64,000 bases of DNA from an uncultured Prevotellaceae bacterium (GTDB lineage Bacteria; Bacteroidota; Bacteroidia; Bacteroidales; Bacteroidaceae). Every line of letters starts with the position of its first letter. Position 1 is the first letter of the stretch. The notes beneath the pieces were generated by a model. That model made no database searches. It saw only the letters and a list, made by a program, of their open reading frames with translations, and had not been told where the DNA came from. A program made the translations under genes and the position numbers. The stretch covers positions 1 through 64,000 of the forward strand of contig CACYQZ010000006.1 of the NCBI GenBank assembly GCA_902776665.1. The letters run 5' to 3'. This document shows positions 25,978-33,948 of this stretch, piece after piece.

Positions 25978-26577
25978 ATGAAGAATCTGCATGATATGAC
26001 CGACGAGCAGTTGGCCTTATCCTACATCGATGGAAACAATCGGGCATTTGATTTGTTGTTGTCACGCAACCAGTCGAAACTCTATTCATACATCCTTTTC
26101 GTGGTGCACGACCGCGACAAGGCCGACGACGTGTTTCAGGAGACTTTCGTGAAGGTCATCACACGCTTGCAGGCCGGGCAATATGCTGCCAGCGGCAAGT
26201 TCAGCGCGTGGATTATGCGCATCGCCCACAACATCATCATGGACGACTATCGCGAGCAACGCAACGAGCGAATCGTCGAGCCGACGGAGGACAACGACCT
26301 GTCGAACCTCAGCGGCGGCGACCTCTACGAGAGCGACATCGAGCGGCAGTATGTCAATCAGCAGGTGATGGCCGACGTGCGCCGAATCATGGACAAGTTG
26401 CCGGCTCCGCAGCGCGAAGTGGTCTATATGCGCTTCTATCAGCAGATGTCATTCAAGGAAATCGCCGTGACGACCAACGTCAGCATTAACACTGCGCTGG
26501 GTCGTATGCGATACGCGATTCTCAACATGCGCCGTCTGGCTAAACAGCACGATATTGAGCTTTCAATTCTTCAATAG
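25978..26577 (+). CDS. ECF-family RNA polymerase sigma factor
   Basis: 199 residues. The sigma-2 domain (about 10-100) contains 'LYSYILFVVHDRDKADDVFQETFVKVI' (region 2.2-2.3) and 'FSAWIMRIAHNIIMDDYRE'. The sigma-4 domain (about 125-185) has 'LPAPQREVVYMRFYQQMSFKEIAVTTNVSINTALGRMRYA', a helix-turn-helix that reads the -35-type element. No anti-sigma factor follows; the next gene is convergent, with a 38-base overlap. Two tandem promoters precede it. Confidence 0.93.
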   Translation: MKNLHDMTDEQLALSYIDGNNRAFDLLLSRNQSKLYSYILFVVHDRDKADDVFQETFVKVITRLQAGQYAASGKFSAWIMRIAHNIIMDDYREQRNERIVEPTEDNDLSNLSGGDLYESDIERQYVNQQVMADVRRIMDKLPAPQREVVYMRFYQQMSFKEIAVTTNVSINTALGRMRYAILNMRRLAKQHDIELSILQ

Positions 26578-27205
26578 TCTTTAGTGGGTCGGGCGAGTTG
26601 AAAATGTAACTTCCGCTCACCAGCACATCGGCTCCGGCCTCGACCAGTCGCGGGGCTGTTTCGGCCTGCACACCGCCATCGACCTCGATGAGCGCATGGC
26701 TGCCCGACTGACGAATCAACTCGCGCAGTCGTCGAACCTTCTGAATACTGTTTTCAATGAATTTCTGACCTCCGAATCCCGGATTCACACTCATCAGCAG
26801 CACCATATCGACCTCGCCGATGATGTCTTCCAACACGCTGACGGGCGTCGAAGGATTCAGCGTCACGCCGGCCTTCATGCCAGCCGCGTGAATCTCTTGA
26901 ACGGTGCGATGGAGGTGAATGCAAGCCTCGTAGTGCACGTTCATCATCATTGCGCCGAGTTTCGCCGTGCGCTCGATGAACTGCTCGGGGCGGACTGTCA
27001 TGTAATGCACGTCGAGCGGCTTCCGACAGCGCTTCGCCACAGCCTCCATCACGGGAAAACCAAACGAGATGTTCGGCACGAACACGCCGTCCATGATGTC
27101 GAGGTGGAGCCAGTCGGCCTTGCTTTGGTTGATCATGTCGATGTCGCGGTCGAGCTGTCCGAAATCAGCCGACAGCAACGAGGGAGAAACGAGCGTTTCC
27201 ATCAT
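26540..27205 (-). CDS. rpe: ribulose-phosphate 3-epimerase
   Basis: 221 residues, normal length. TIM-barrel epimerase motifs: 'VSPSLLSADFGQL', 'LHLDIMDGVFVPNISFG' with metal-ligand His and Asp, 'LLMSVNPGFGGQKFI', 'IEVDGGV' and 'VSGSYIF'. It interconverts ribulose 5-phosphate and xylulose 5-phosphate in the pentose phosphate pathway. The start may be the first or second Met (27205 or 27202). Its 3' end overlaps the convergent sigma gene by 38 bases. A 41-residue ORF lies 9 bases upstream on the same strand. Confidence 0.95.
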   Translation of the reverse strand: MMETLVSPSLLSADFGQLDRDIDMINQSKADWLHLDIMDGVFVPNISFGFPVMEAVAKRCRKPLDVHYMTVRPEQFIERTAKLGAMMMNVHYEACIHLHRTVQEIHAAGMKAGVTLNPSTPVSVLEDIIGEVDMVLLMSVNPGFGGQKFIENSIQKVRRLRELIRQSGSHALIEVDGGVQAETAPRLVEAGADVLVSGSYIFNSPDPLKTIEELKAQYRAV

Positions 27206-27214
27206 TTTTCATAT

Positions 27215-27340
27215 TTAGTTGAGGCAAAAAGCCATAGGCTTGCCGTTCGATTTCATCACTCTGTAGGTGTAGGCAATCTGCCGAATCAGATTCAAAGTTC
27301 TCTCAGATGGCCTGATTTCTTCTGGGGTAAAATATTGCAT
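27215..27340 (-). CDS. 41-residue conserved-looking small protein
   Basis: ATG at 27338-27340 and TAA at 27215-27217. The product starts 'MQYFTPEEIRPSERTLNLI' and ends 'SNGKPMAFCLN'. It looks like the small 'MQYFTPEEI.PSERTL..IRQIAYTYR' proteins I recall from Bacteroidales genomes, which have no known function. It is amphipathic and basic, with one Cys near the end. It directly precedes rpe (9-base gap), probably on the same transcript. No other reading frame competes in this stretch. Confidence 0.7.
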   Translation of the reverse strand: MQYFTPEEIRPSERTLNLIRQIAYTYRVMKSNGKPMAFCLN

Positions 27341-27457
27341 AGGCAAAAGTGTTTTAAGTGGTTATATTTTATCAACGTGAAACGACACCTTTTTATTATA
27401 TAGAATGAAGAAAAAATTTTTTCGCCGATTTTATTTTCGTAATTCAAGAATTATTTA

Positions 27458-27465
27458 TAATTTTG
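27458..27465 (+). promoter_or_regulatory. -7 element for SRP RNA and tRNA-Thr
   Basis: TAATTTTG followed by CA. The -33 position holds TTTTC rather than TTTG. It would start a transcript near 27472 that covers the SRP RNA and the tRNA. Confidence 0.4.
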
Positions 27466-27521
27466 CACCCGATTTTGACGATGACCAATGTAAATTGTTA
27501 ATTGTCAATTGAAAATTGAAC

Positions 27522-27621
27522 ACGGGCCAGTCCTGTACGGCCAGCTCCCTCGGAATCCTCCAGGGCTTGACCGCAGCAAAGGTACTTGGTTGTAGCGGCG
27601 CGATACAGATCGCTGGTCCAC
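27522..27621 (+). ncRNA. ffs: signal recognition particle RNA, small type
   Basis: About 100 bases that fold into one rod: GGGCCAG (27524-27530) pairs with CTGGTCC (27613-27619), and CTGTA (27533-27537) pairs with TACAG (27604-27608). The tip has the SRP domain IV signature: CAGG (27561-27564) and AGCA (27575-27578) are separated by exactly 10 bases, as in E. coli 4.5S RNA, followed by AAGG. The tip loop is not the usual GGAA, so the call is not certain. It ends 2-4 bases before tRNA-Thr on the same strand, so both are probably cut from one transcript. Confidence 0.65.
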
Positions 27622-27623
27622 CC

Positions 27624-27697
27624 GCCTCTTTAGCTCAGTTGGCCAGAGCACGTGATTTGTAATCTCGGGGTCGTTGGTTCGAATCCGACAAGAGGCT
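27624..27697 (+). tRNA. tRNA-Thr (UGU)
   Basis: 74-base cloverleaf: acceptor GCCTCTT/AAGAGGC, D arm GCTC...GAGC, anticodon arm CGTGA/TCTCG with loop TTTGTAA (anticodon UGU, one T-T mismatch in the stem), and a T arm with GGTTCGAATCC. CCA is not encoded. Two partial copies of its 3' end lie downstream. Confidence 0.95.
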
Positions 27698-27702
27698 CAA
27701 AG

Positions 27703-27754
27703 AAAATCAGCATTCAGCGAAAGCTTGCTTTCAGATGAAATGCTGATTTTTTTG
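27703..27754 (+). terminator. terminator after tRNA-Thr
   Basis: AAAATCAGCA (27703-27712) and TGCTGATTTT (27741-27750) form a perfect 10-bp stem with further T residues to 27753. It ends the SRP RNA/tRNA-Thr transcript. Confidence 0.85.
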
Positions 27755-27758
27755 TAGG

Positions 27759-27854
27759 CCTGCCCACCGGCAGGGCTTACGGATATTTAATCCGACAAGA
27801 GGCTTGATGGTCTGCCCACCGGCAGGGCTTACGGATATTCAATCCGACAAGAGA
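27759..27854. repeat. tandem copies containing the tRNA-Thr 3' end
   Basis: Two direct repeats of about 45 bases (27759-27804 and 27811-27854), period 52, each beginning CTGCCCACCGGCAGGGC and ending in the last bases of tRNA-Thr. AATCCGACAAGAGGCT at 27789-27804 is identical to 27682-27697 of the tRNA; the second copy keeps AATCCGACAAGAG (27841-27853). This is the pattern left by integration of mobile elements into a tRNA 3' end. Confidence 0.6.
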
Positions 27855-27887
27855 GCCCCCTCCCTGCTTCCCCAAAAATGGGGAGGA
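27852..27887. repeat. palindromic repeat, intergenic copy
   Basis: AGCCCCCTCCCTGCTTCCCC-AAAA-TGGGGAGGAG, a diverged member of the C-rich/G-rich palindrome found inside coding genes at 36651-36682 and 39275-39306. The rest of the gap to 28000 shows no gene. Confidence 0.55.
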
Positions 27888-28000
27888 GATTATACATCGG
27901 CTCAGTCATTTCGGGACCTCCCTGGCTGCCCTACATAACTGGCTACCATTGTTTAATGCCTACGGCATTCGAAAACCCAAAAGAGGTTGAAGGTGTGCCA

Positions 28001-28056
28001 AATAAAAAATGTATCAATGAAATCAACATATTGAAATCATTGATACATTCTTTTTT
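28001..28056. terminator. bidirectional terminator
   Basis: AATGTATCAATGA (28008-28020) and TCATTGATACATT (28037-28049), a perfect 13-bp stem, flanked by an A-run on the left and six T residues on the right. It lies 20 bases past the end of the leftward gene at 28076. Confidence 0.85.
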
Positions 28057-28075
28057 ATCAGTCAAACCTAAAAGG

Positions 28076-28330
28076 TTAAATGTGGTCTATTCCATTCTTG
28101 ACATTTTCAGTCCATTTTGGGAAAAATCCATTCTCTTTACAAATATTGTAAAATTTTTCAAGAATGCCCATAGTTTCCATTTCGTTGATAGTGCCAAGTT
28201 TTAGAACTATATCATCACCCAACTCTTTATGAGTTTCAATGGATTTATCGATATATTCCAATTCAGAATTTGTAAAGACAGAGGACATCTTTACCTTCTC
28301 CATGAAATTTTCTTTAGAAGTGTATCCCAT
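28076..28330 (-). CDS. small protein, unknown
   Basis: 84 residues from the ATG at 28330, 7 bases after the stop of the gene before it. The frame is open to 28393, but that would overlap the previous gene. It is charged and helical ('SELEYIDKSIETHKELGDDIVLKL') with no signal peptide or motif. Base composition is AT-rich, unlike core genes. The family is not recognised. A terminator follows, so it ends a three-gene leftward unit. It could also be a frame-shifted continuation of the previous gene, but that protein has a natural-looking end. Confidence 0.5.
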   Translation of the reverse strand: MGYTSKENFMEKVKMSSVFTNSELEYIDKSIETHKELGDDIVLKLGTINEMETMGILEKFYNICKENGFFPKWTENVKNGIDHI

Positions 28331-28337
28331 ACCAATC

Positions 28338-28859
28338 TTATCTAATTTTTGTAGCTTTAAGTCTCCAATCGGGATTTTTTGCTTGAGAAGCACTCATATC
28401 AGAATAAAACCAACCGTCGTTAAGGAAACAGAAATCTCCCTTACCTCTATTATCTCCACCTTCGAAATAGAGTAATGGCGTTGAGCCAGAAAACTGCAAA
28501 GCGATTCCTGCCTTATAAATTGAGAAATTTGTCCATGAGCCATAGAAGGTTTTATTCTCACCACGCACACCTGTTATTGTTGCAGTTTCATCTTCGTTAA
28601 GAGTGATTCGAAAAGTACAGCCAACTTTATCCGTTACTTCGTAAGTACCAAGGAAACTTTTTTTCTTTTCTTTCTTTTGTTCCGTTGGACTATCATTAAC
28701 GGGTTTTACTTTACTATCATTAGTAGATGCCGTTGGCTTTTCATTAACAGATGTTGTTTGACTATCATTAGTAGATGTCGTTGAACTATCGTCCTCAGAA
28801 GCAGCAAATCCTACTGCAAACAATGCCAATGTCAGCATTGAGAATAAATATTTTTTCAT
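28338..28859 (-). CDS. secreted protein with 8-residue repeats
   Basis: 173 residues with a signal peptide (MKKYLFSMLTLALFAVGFAAS). Residues about 25-60 are a Ser/Thr/Asn-rich linker made of 8-residue repeats (STNDSQTT, SVNEKPTA, STNDSKVK). They are encoded by a 24-bp minisatellite at about 28690-28785. A C-terminal beta-rich domain of about 100 residues follows ('GTYEVTDKVGCTFRITLNED...GSWTNFSIYKAGIALQFSG'). A periplasmic or surface binding domain on a flexible stalk is likely; function is unknown. The region is AT-rich and lies next to a tRNA with repeat copies, suggesting transfer. Confidence 0.65.
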   Translation of the reverse strand: MKKYLFSMLTLALFAVGFAASEDDSSTTSTNDSQTTSVNEKPTASTNDSKVKPVNDSPTEQKKEKKKSFLGTYEVTDKVGCTFRITLNEDETATITGVRGENKTFYGSWTNFSIYKAGIALQFSGSTPLLYFEGGDNRGKGDFCFLNDGWFYSDMSASQAKNPDWRLKATKIR

Positions 28860-28863
28860 TTTG

Positions 28864-29346
28864 TTACAATTTTAAAAATTCTTTTTTGAAAATAAATAAT
28901 GATAAATAGGTAATTGGTGGTATCGCATAGCATACCAAGTCACAATAATCAAATGTTCCTTTAACAAAGCCGAAGTATTGTAATACTTCACTACAGATAG
29001 TAATAAATGGAACGAGAAAGATGGCGATGTGTTTTTTCCATCCATTTTCTTTATTCCATATCACATCCATTGTAAGTATATATGCAGCGCAATACAGCCC
29101 ATCTGGTAAACTGAACTTGACAAGCTCTGACACATCCCAGTTGTTCGCAACGAAACGCATAGAATCAATGTTGTTAGAAAAACCAAGTTCGGAACACCAT
29201 TTATATATGTTGAGCGATTTGCTTCGGAACAGAAGGTAAATGCCACTACCGCATAACAACATCATTACAGCCAATGACATTTTGGCAGTATCTTTCGTTA
29301 TATATGATGAGATATTGGGCATTCTTCTATTTTTTTGATTATTCAC
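28864..29346 (-). CDS. VanZ-like membrane protein
   Basis: 160 residues with four likely membrane segments (about 24-42, 80-96, 104-120, 134-152). The pattern 'LPDGLYCAAYILTMDVIW', 'FLVPFITICSEVLQYFGFVKGTFDYCDLVCYAI' recalls VanZ-like proteins, in which 'E..Q......GTFD..D' is conserved. VanZ-like proteins occur in many genomes with no assigned reaction. It lies 4 bases upstream of the secreted repeat protein on the same strand, so the two probably work together. AT-rich. Confidence 0.6.
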   Translation of the reverse strand: MNNQKNRRMPNISSYITKDTAKMSLAVMMLLCGSGIYLLFRSKSLNIYKWCSELGFSNNIDSMRFVANNWDVSELVKFSLPDGLYCAAYILTMDVIWNKENGWKKHIAIFLVPFITICSEVLQYFGFVKGTFDYCDLVCYAIPPITYLSLFIFKKEFLKL

Positions 29347-29352
29347 TCATAG

Positions 29353-29493
29353 TCCAAAAGTCGGAGGGAGACAGAAAAAGAAAACGTGGACTATCCGCTA
29401 CTATCTGATTCTGAGGTCTTCGACTACCTATCACTCAAATATGGAATAAAGCCCACGACAAAGCGTGAGCATCGCTATCATTCCGATGAGTGA
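29353..29493 (+). pseudogene. coding-like fragment
   Basis: A frame of 46 codons between two stops with no start codon. It reads like real protein ('NVDYPLLSDSEVFDYLSLKYG' in pieces, then 'KREHRYHSDE'). The source gene is not recognised. It sits in the 446-base gap between two leftward genes, at the edge of the AT-rich segment. Bases 29494-29745 show nothing I can support. Confidence 0.3.
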
Positions 29494-29747
29494 TTGTTGA
29501 AAGTGTCGAAGTTTCAGAATCACAGAATTAAGCAGACGCTTTTTTTCTATATGTCTTTTGTCAGTTTTATGTCATAGGCAGTTTCGTTTAATTAAAAATG
29601 TACAATTAACAATTATCTGTGATACCTGTCAATGCACTCGCGCTTCCGAAGTTTTGCTCTCTGGAATCGAGTCAGTGCCTGTTCTCGTGTTGTTGCCATT
29701 TTTTTATTATTATTGAGTTTTGGGAATTATTTCGTTTGCAAAGATAT

Positions 29748-29788
29748 GAAAAAATATCCGAACCGCCAAACGATTCGGATATTTTTTT
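29748..29788. terminator. terminator of the deacetylase operon
   Basis: AAAATATCCGAA (29751-29762) and TTCGGATATTTT (29774-29785) form a perfect 12-bp stem flanked by A- and T-runs. It lies just past the stop codon of the leftward gene at 29793. Confidence 0.85.
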
Positions 29789-29792
29789 CTTT

Positions 29793-30440
29793 TCAGATGG
29801 TCTTAAACTCGTATCCCTCAGCTTGCAGCCATTCGATGGCGCGGGGCAGGGCGGTGCGGAGTTTGTCGATGCTTTTCAGAGAGTCGTGGAAGGTGACGAT
29901 GGAGCCGTTGCGGGCATAGCGGCGGACATTGTCATAGACGTCGTCGGCGGTGAGCCACTTGGAATAGTCGCGGGTGACGAGGTCCCACATGACGATTCGG
30001 TAGCGCTTCGAGAGCCAGTAGTAGATGCTGTGGCGCATCCAACCGTGGGGCGGACGGAAGAGGGGCATAGTTCCCTCCGACTTCTCCCCACTGAGGGGGG
30101 CTTCCCCTTTGATGAGCAACTGACATTCGTAGGTGTCGATGAGGTAGGTTGCGGTCCAGTGCTTGAAACTGCCGAGGTGGTGGTTGGTGTGGTTGCCGAC
30201 TTGATGGCCTTTCTCGACGATTTGGCGGAAGAGTTCGGGGTATTTCCTGACGTTCTCGCCGACGACGAAAAATGTGGCTTTCACGCCGTATTTGTCAAGC
30301 GTTTCGAGCAGAAATGGTGTCGATTCGGGGATGGGACCGTCGTCGAAGGTCAAGTAGATGCTTCGTTCCGACGAGTCCATCCTCCAAATGGCCTTTGGAT
30401 AGAGCCATCGCAGCCATTTTGCCGGTTGCTCGATAATCAT
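29793..30440 (-). CDS. polysaccharide deacetylase (NodB family)
   Basis: 215 residues. NodB motifs: 'IYLTFDDGPIPE' (motif 1, catalytic and metal Asp), 'HQVGNHTNHHLG' (motif 2, metal His), 'PLFRPPHGW' (motif 3), 'MWDLVTRDYSKW' (motif 4) and 'IVTFHDS' (motif 5). It removes acetyl groups from N-acetylated sugars in peptidoglycan or surface glycans. There is no clear signal peptide, but the N-terminus is hydrophobic. About 12 residues around 'GEAPLSGEKSEGTMP' are encoded by a copy of the C/G-rich palindrome (30079-30107) and look like an insertion between motifs 2 and 3. It is 22 bases downstream of the DUF2723 gene. Confidence 0.9.
   Translation of the reverse strand: MIIEQPAKWLRWLYPKAIWRMDSSERSIYLTFDDGPIPESTPFLLETLDKYGVKATFFVVGENVRKYPELFRQIVEKGHQVGNHTNHHLGSFKHWTATYLIDTYECQLLIKGEAPLSGEKSEGTMPLFRPPHGWMRHSIYYWLSKRYRIVMWDLVTRDYSKWLTADDVYDNVRRYARNGSIVTFHDSLKSIDKLRTALPRAIEWLQAEGYEFKTI
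30079..30107. repeat. palindromic repeat variant inside a gene
   Basis: CTTCTCCCCACTGAGGGGGG followed by CTTCCCC. A variant of the element at 36651 and 39275, lying in frame inside the polysaccharide deacetylase gene. Confidence 0.5.
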
Positions 30441-30462
30441 ATTGCTCTTATTTCTTCAAATG

Positions 30463-33400
30463 TCACATCTGGCGTGCTCGCGTGGAGTAGGCACTGTAGA
30501 GCGAGTTGAGTTTTTCTTCCATCTTCGCACCCATATTCTCATCGATGATGTTGGTAATCAGGATGATTTGCTGCATGACGTAGAACTGCGTCATGGCTTC
30601 TCTCTGCGTCGTAGCAAAGCGATTGCCCGAGAACGAGAGGTAGTAGATGATGTATTGCTCGGCGGTTTTCCACAGTTCGTCGAGAATCTTCATCGCCTGC
30701 GGCTTTTTGCCGAGTAGGGCATAGGTTTCAGCCATGTCGAACGAGCCGCTGCGGAAGTTGATGGGCACATTGTAATAAGGTATCTCTTTCTCGCACTTCT
30801 GAAGCACTTCGAGGGCCTTTTCGGGCTGGTTTTCGTCGTAGAGCGTCTTGGCGAGCGTTGCCATGAGGTTGCGATGGGTGTAGCACATGCGCATGACGGT
30901 TTCGTCGAGGTAGAGGCCAGGCTTTTGCAAACCGCCGTATTTGTAGCGTTCCATCACGTTTTTATAGGCTTTTTCCGTGTCGAAACTCTTCACGCCTTCG
31001 ATGGGAACGAGGTTGCCCTTTTCGTTGGTGATGGCGGTGGTGAACGGTGTGATGCGGTTGGCGAGGCCTTCCTGCACGAAGTTTTCACCGAGGTTCATGA
31101 AATTCTCGGCTCCGACGGTCGTGGCGACATAAATCGGGCGTGTCCAGTTGGCTTCGGCAATCATTTCGAGCATCATCAGGTCGTTTTTGTAGAGCGCACG
31201 ACGACCAGCAAGCGAGATGATCATCTTGTCGGGAATCGAGTCGGCTGCCATCAACATTCCGCTCTTGCGCACGGCCTCTTTGTCGATGGTGACATAGACG
31301 GTGTCGGTCGGAATGAAGTGCATGTCTTTTTCTTTCGCACGAACCCAGTATTTCAGGATGTTTTTCAACTCGAAAGGCTCGTCGCCGAACTGCTCACGGG
31401 CAGCGTCGGGATTCTCCTGATAGTATTGCAATACCTGTGCTTTGGCATCTGCCACGATTTCCACCGCCTCGTTTGTACCCGAACAATAATCGAGTCGAGG
31501 CCACGTGATAGGCAGCGAGGGCGAATCGTAGGCTGGACGCACCATTTGGTCGATGTACCAGTCGGTTTGCAGATACGAGAGGTTGCAGACGCGGGCATCG
31601 GGGCGCACGCCTTCCACATCTTGATTGTACCAGAGCGGGAAGGTGTCGTTGTCGCCATTGGTGAAAATGATGGGATTGCCCTCGTCTTGCAGTGTCATGA
31701 GGTAGTTTTGACCGAAATCGCGGCAAGCGTAGCGACCCGAACGGTCGTGGTCGTCCCATGTCTGCGAAGCCATCTGAATGGGAACGAGCAGACAAATTGC
31801 ACCGATGACGGCAGCGACAACTGCGCCTTTCAGTTTCAAATATTTCTTGGCGAGGTCGATGAGGGCTGCCACGCCGATTCCGCACCAGATGGCGAAGGCG
31901 TAGAACGAGGCAGCATAGGCATAGTCGCGCTCACGCGGCTGGTTGGGCGTTTGGTTCAGGTAGATGACGATGGCCAAGCCCGTCATGAAGAACAGGAAGA
32001 AGACCACCCAGAACTGGCGGATGCCGCGCCGTCCGCGCCATGCCTGCCAGAACAGACCGATGAGGCCGAGAATGAGCGGCAGACAGTAGAACACGTTGTG
32101 ACCCTTGTTGTTTTTCAATTCGTCGGGCAGCAGCGACTGGTCGCCGAGCATCAGGTTGTCGATGAACGAGAAGCCCGTAATCCAGTTGCCATGCTCGAGT
32201 TCGCCATAGCTTTGGATGTCGTTCTGGCGACCAGCGAAATTCCACAGGAAATAACGCCAATACATGAAATTGCACTGGTACGAAAGGAAGAATTTCAGGT
32301 TCTCGAACATGGTCGGCATCTTCACGTTGATGTTTTCGCCACAGCGGTCGAAAGGCACGAGCGTGCCGTCGATTCCACCCATCCATTGCTCGTAGGCAGC
32401 GGCATGGGAAGCCGAGTGCATACGCGGGAAGAGCATGTTTTGGGCATATTCGTAGCGATTTTTATAACTTACGATGAAGTAAGAGTCTTTTTCGTCGGCC
32501 GAAGCCTTCTCTTTACGGCTGTAAATCGGTGCTCCGTCGCTCATGCGCGGCTTGCACATATTTCCTTCCACGTCGAGTGCCACCTGCGACGAGTAGGCCG
32601 GTCCGTAGAACAACGGGCGGTCGCCGTATTGGTCGCGGCTCAGATAACTTCCGAGCGTGAAAATGTCCTCGGGCGAGTTCTGGTCCATCGGCGGATTGGC
32701 CGACGAGCGAATCACGATGACGGCATACGACGAGTAGCCAATCATCATCATCAACAGGCAGAGCAGAATCGTGTTTTTCAGGCGTGCGCCAACGACGGGA
32801 ATGGCCTTTTTCTCGATGGTTTTCTTATAATTGAGCACAAACCACAACGCGGCGATGACCACCACGCCGATGGCCACTGCCGACCAGCCGTAGCCGTAGA
32901 ACGGAATGCCGAGCATGGCAATCGCGGTGACGAAAGCAAGGTTTTGACGTTTTTCGTGACCTTCCTGATAAGTTTCCCAAATTGCCCAGCAAACGGCGGC
33001 GACAAGCAAAATGATATAGATGATTTCGCCCGTGTTGAAAGGCATTCCAAGCACATTGACGAAGAGCAGTTCAAACCATCCGCCGACGGTGATGATGCCC
33101 GGCACAACGCCGTAGAGCACGGCGGCGACGATGGCAAACGACACGAGCAGCGCGATGAGCGAACCTTTGATTTCGATGTCGGGATAGCGGCGGTAGCAAT
33201 AAACCAGCACGATGGCCGGAATACAGAGCAAATTCAGCAGGTGAACGCCAATCGACAGGCCCGTCATGTAAGCGATGAGCACCAGCCAGCGGTCGCTGTG
33301 AGGCTCGTCGGCGTGGTCTTCCCACTTCAAAATGAGCCAGAAAACGACTGCCGTGAACGCCGAGGAATAGGCATAGACCTCGCCTTCGACTGCCGAGAAC

Positions 33401-33813
33401 CAGAACGTGTCGCTGAACGTGTAAATCAGTGCGCCGACGAGTCCCGAAGCCTGAATGGCGATGAGTTTCGCGGTGGTCAGTTCGCTCCAATCCTTCAGAA
33501 TCAGCTTGCGCACGAGGTGGGTAATCGACCAGAAAAGGAACAGAATCGTCATGGCCGAGAGCAATGCGCTCATCATGTTCACCATTCGCGCCACCTGCGA
33601 GGGGTCGCTGGCAAACTGCGAGAAAAGGTTGGCGGTGAGCATGAAAAACGGTGCGCCCGGTGGGTGTCCGACTTCCAGTTTGTAACCAGTTGAAATGAAC
33701 TCGGGGCAGTCCCAGAACGATGCCGTCGGCTCGATGGTGGTGCAATAGACGATGGCTGCGATGGCGAAAGCGAGCCATCCCATCACGTTGTTCACAAGCT
33801 TGTACTGTTTCAT
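30463..33813 (-). CDS. DUF2723 membrane protein, PMT-like
   Basis: 1116 residues from the ATG at 33813 ('MKQYKLVNNVMGW'); 14 extra codons are open upstream. About a dozen membrane helices occupy residues 1-640. The first loop has the DUF2723 signature 'TIEPTASFWDCPEFI', placed like the catalytic acidic residues of protein O-mannosyltransferase-type GT-C enzymes. The C-terminal 450 residues are soluble and helical near the end. Bacteroidota members are thought to glycosylate lipids or proteins at the inner membrane; the substrate here is unknown. The long open frame on the opposite strand (30874-33693) is a shadow. Confidence 0.85.
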   Translation of the reverse strand: MKQYKLVNNVMGWLAFAIAAIVYCTTIEPTASFWDCPEFISTGYKLEVGHPPGAPFFMLTANLFSQFASDPSQVARMVNMMSALLSAMTILFLFWSITHLVRKLILKDWSELTTAKLIAIQASGLVGALIYTFSDTFWFSAVEGEVYAYSSAFTAVVFWLILKWEDHADEPHSDRWLVLIAYMTGLSIGVHLLNLLCIPAIVLVYCYRRYPDIEIKGSLIALLVSFAIVAAVLYGVVPGIITVGGWFELLFVNVLGMPFNTGEIIYIILLVAAVCWAIWETYQEGHEKRQNLAFVTAIAMLGIPFYGYGWSAVAIGVVVIAALWFVLNYKKTIEKKAIPVVGARLKNTILLCLLMMMIGYSSYAVIVIRSSANPPMDQNSPEDIFTLGSYLSRDQYGDRPLFYGPAYSSQVALDVEGNMCKPRMSDGAPIYSRKEKASADEKDSYFIVSYKNRYEYAQNMLFPRMHSASHAAAYEQWMGGIDGTLVPFDRCGENINVKMPTMFENLKFFLSYQCNFMYWRYFLWNFAGRQNDIQSYGELEHGNWITGFSFIDNLMLGDQSLLPDELKNNKGHNVFYCLPLILGLIGLFWQAWRGRRGIRQFWVVFFLFFMTGLAIVIYLNQTPNQPRERDYAYAASFYAFAIWCGIGVAALIDLAKKYLKLKGAVVAAVIGAICLLVPIQMASQTWDDHDRSGRYACRDFGQNYLMTLQDEGNPIIFTNGDNDTFPLWYNQDVEGVRPDARVCNLSYLQTDWYIDQMVRPAYDSPSLPITWPRLDYCSGTNEAVEIVADAKAQVLQYYQENPDAAREQFGDEPFELKNILKYWVRAKEKDMHFIPTDTVYVTIDKEAVRKSGMLMAADSIPDKMIISLAGRRALYKNDLMMLEMIAEANWTRPIYVATTVGAENFMNLGENFVQEGLANRITPFTTAITNEKGNLVPIEGVKSFDTEKAYKNVMERYKYGGLQKPGLYLDETVMRMCYTHRNLMATLAKTLYDENQPEKALEVLQKCEKEIPYYNVPINFRSGSFDMAETYALLGKKPQAMKILDELWKTAEQYIIYYLSFSGNRFATTQREAMTQFYVMQQIILITNIIDENMGAKMEEKLNSLYSAYSTRARQM

Positions 33814-33852
33814 TCTTGCTATTTTTTTTGTTATTATTTCGTTTTCAAGCCG

Positions 33853-33860
33853 CAAAGTTA
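33853..33860 (-). promoter_or_regulatory. -7 element of the DUF2723 operon
   Basis: Minus strand TAACTTTG, 40 bases before the ATG at 33813. No consensus -33 at standard spacing. Confidence 0.4.
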
Positions 33861-33948
33861 CGACATTTTTTCCATTTCGCCCTCACAATATTTCCTAAAA
33901 GAACAAAAATAAAGTTTTTTAGGCTTTTTCCGTCGATTTTCGAGCCAA

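Noticed and set aside
27560..27600. Leftward TACCTTTG inside the SRP RNA
   Set aside because: No -33 box and no leftward gene; the bases are accounted for by SRP RNA structure on the plus strand.
27878..28204. 108-codon rightward open frame after tRNA-Thr
   Set aside because: It crosses a perfect 13-bp terminator hairpin and is antisense to a leftward gene; translation not protein-like.
29619..30509. 296-codon rightward open frame
   Set aside because: Covers a terminator and lies opposite the polysaccharide deacetylase with all NodB motifs.
30874..33693. 939-codon open frame opposite the DUF2723 gene
   Set aside because: A shadow of a high-GC-third-position gene; the opposite strand encodes a clear membrane protein family over the same bases.
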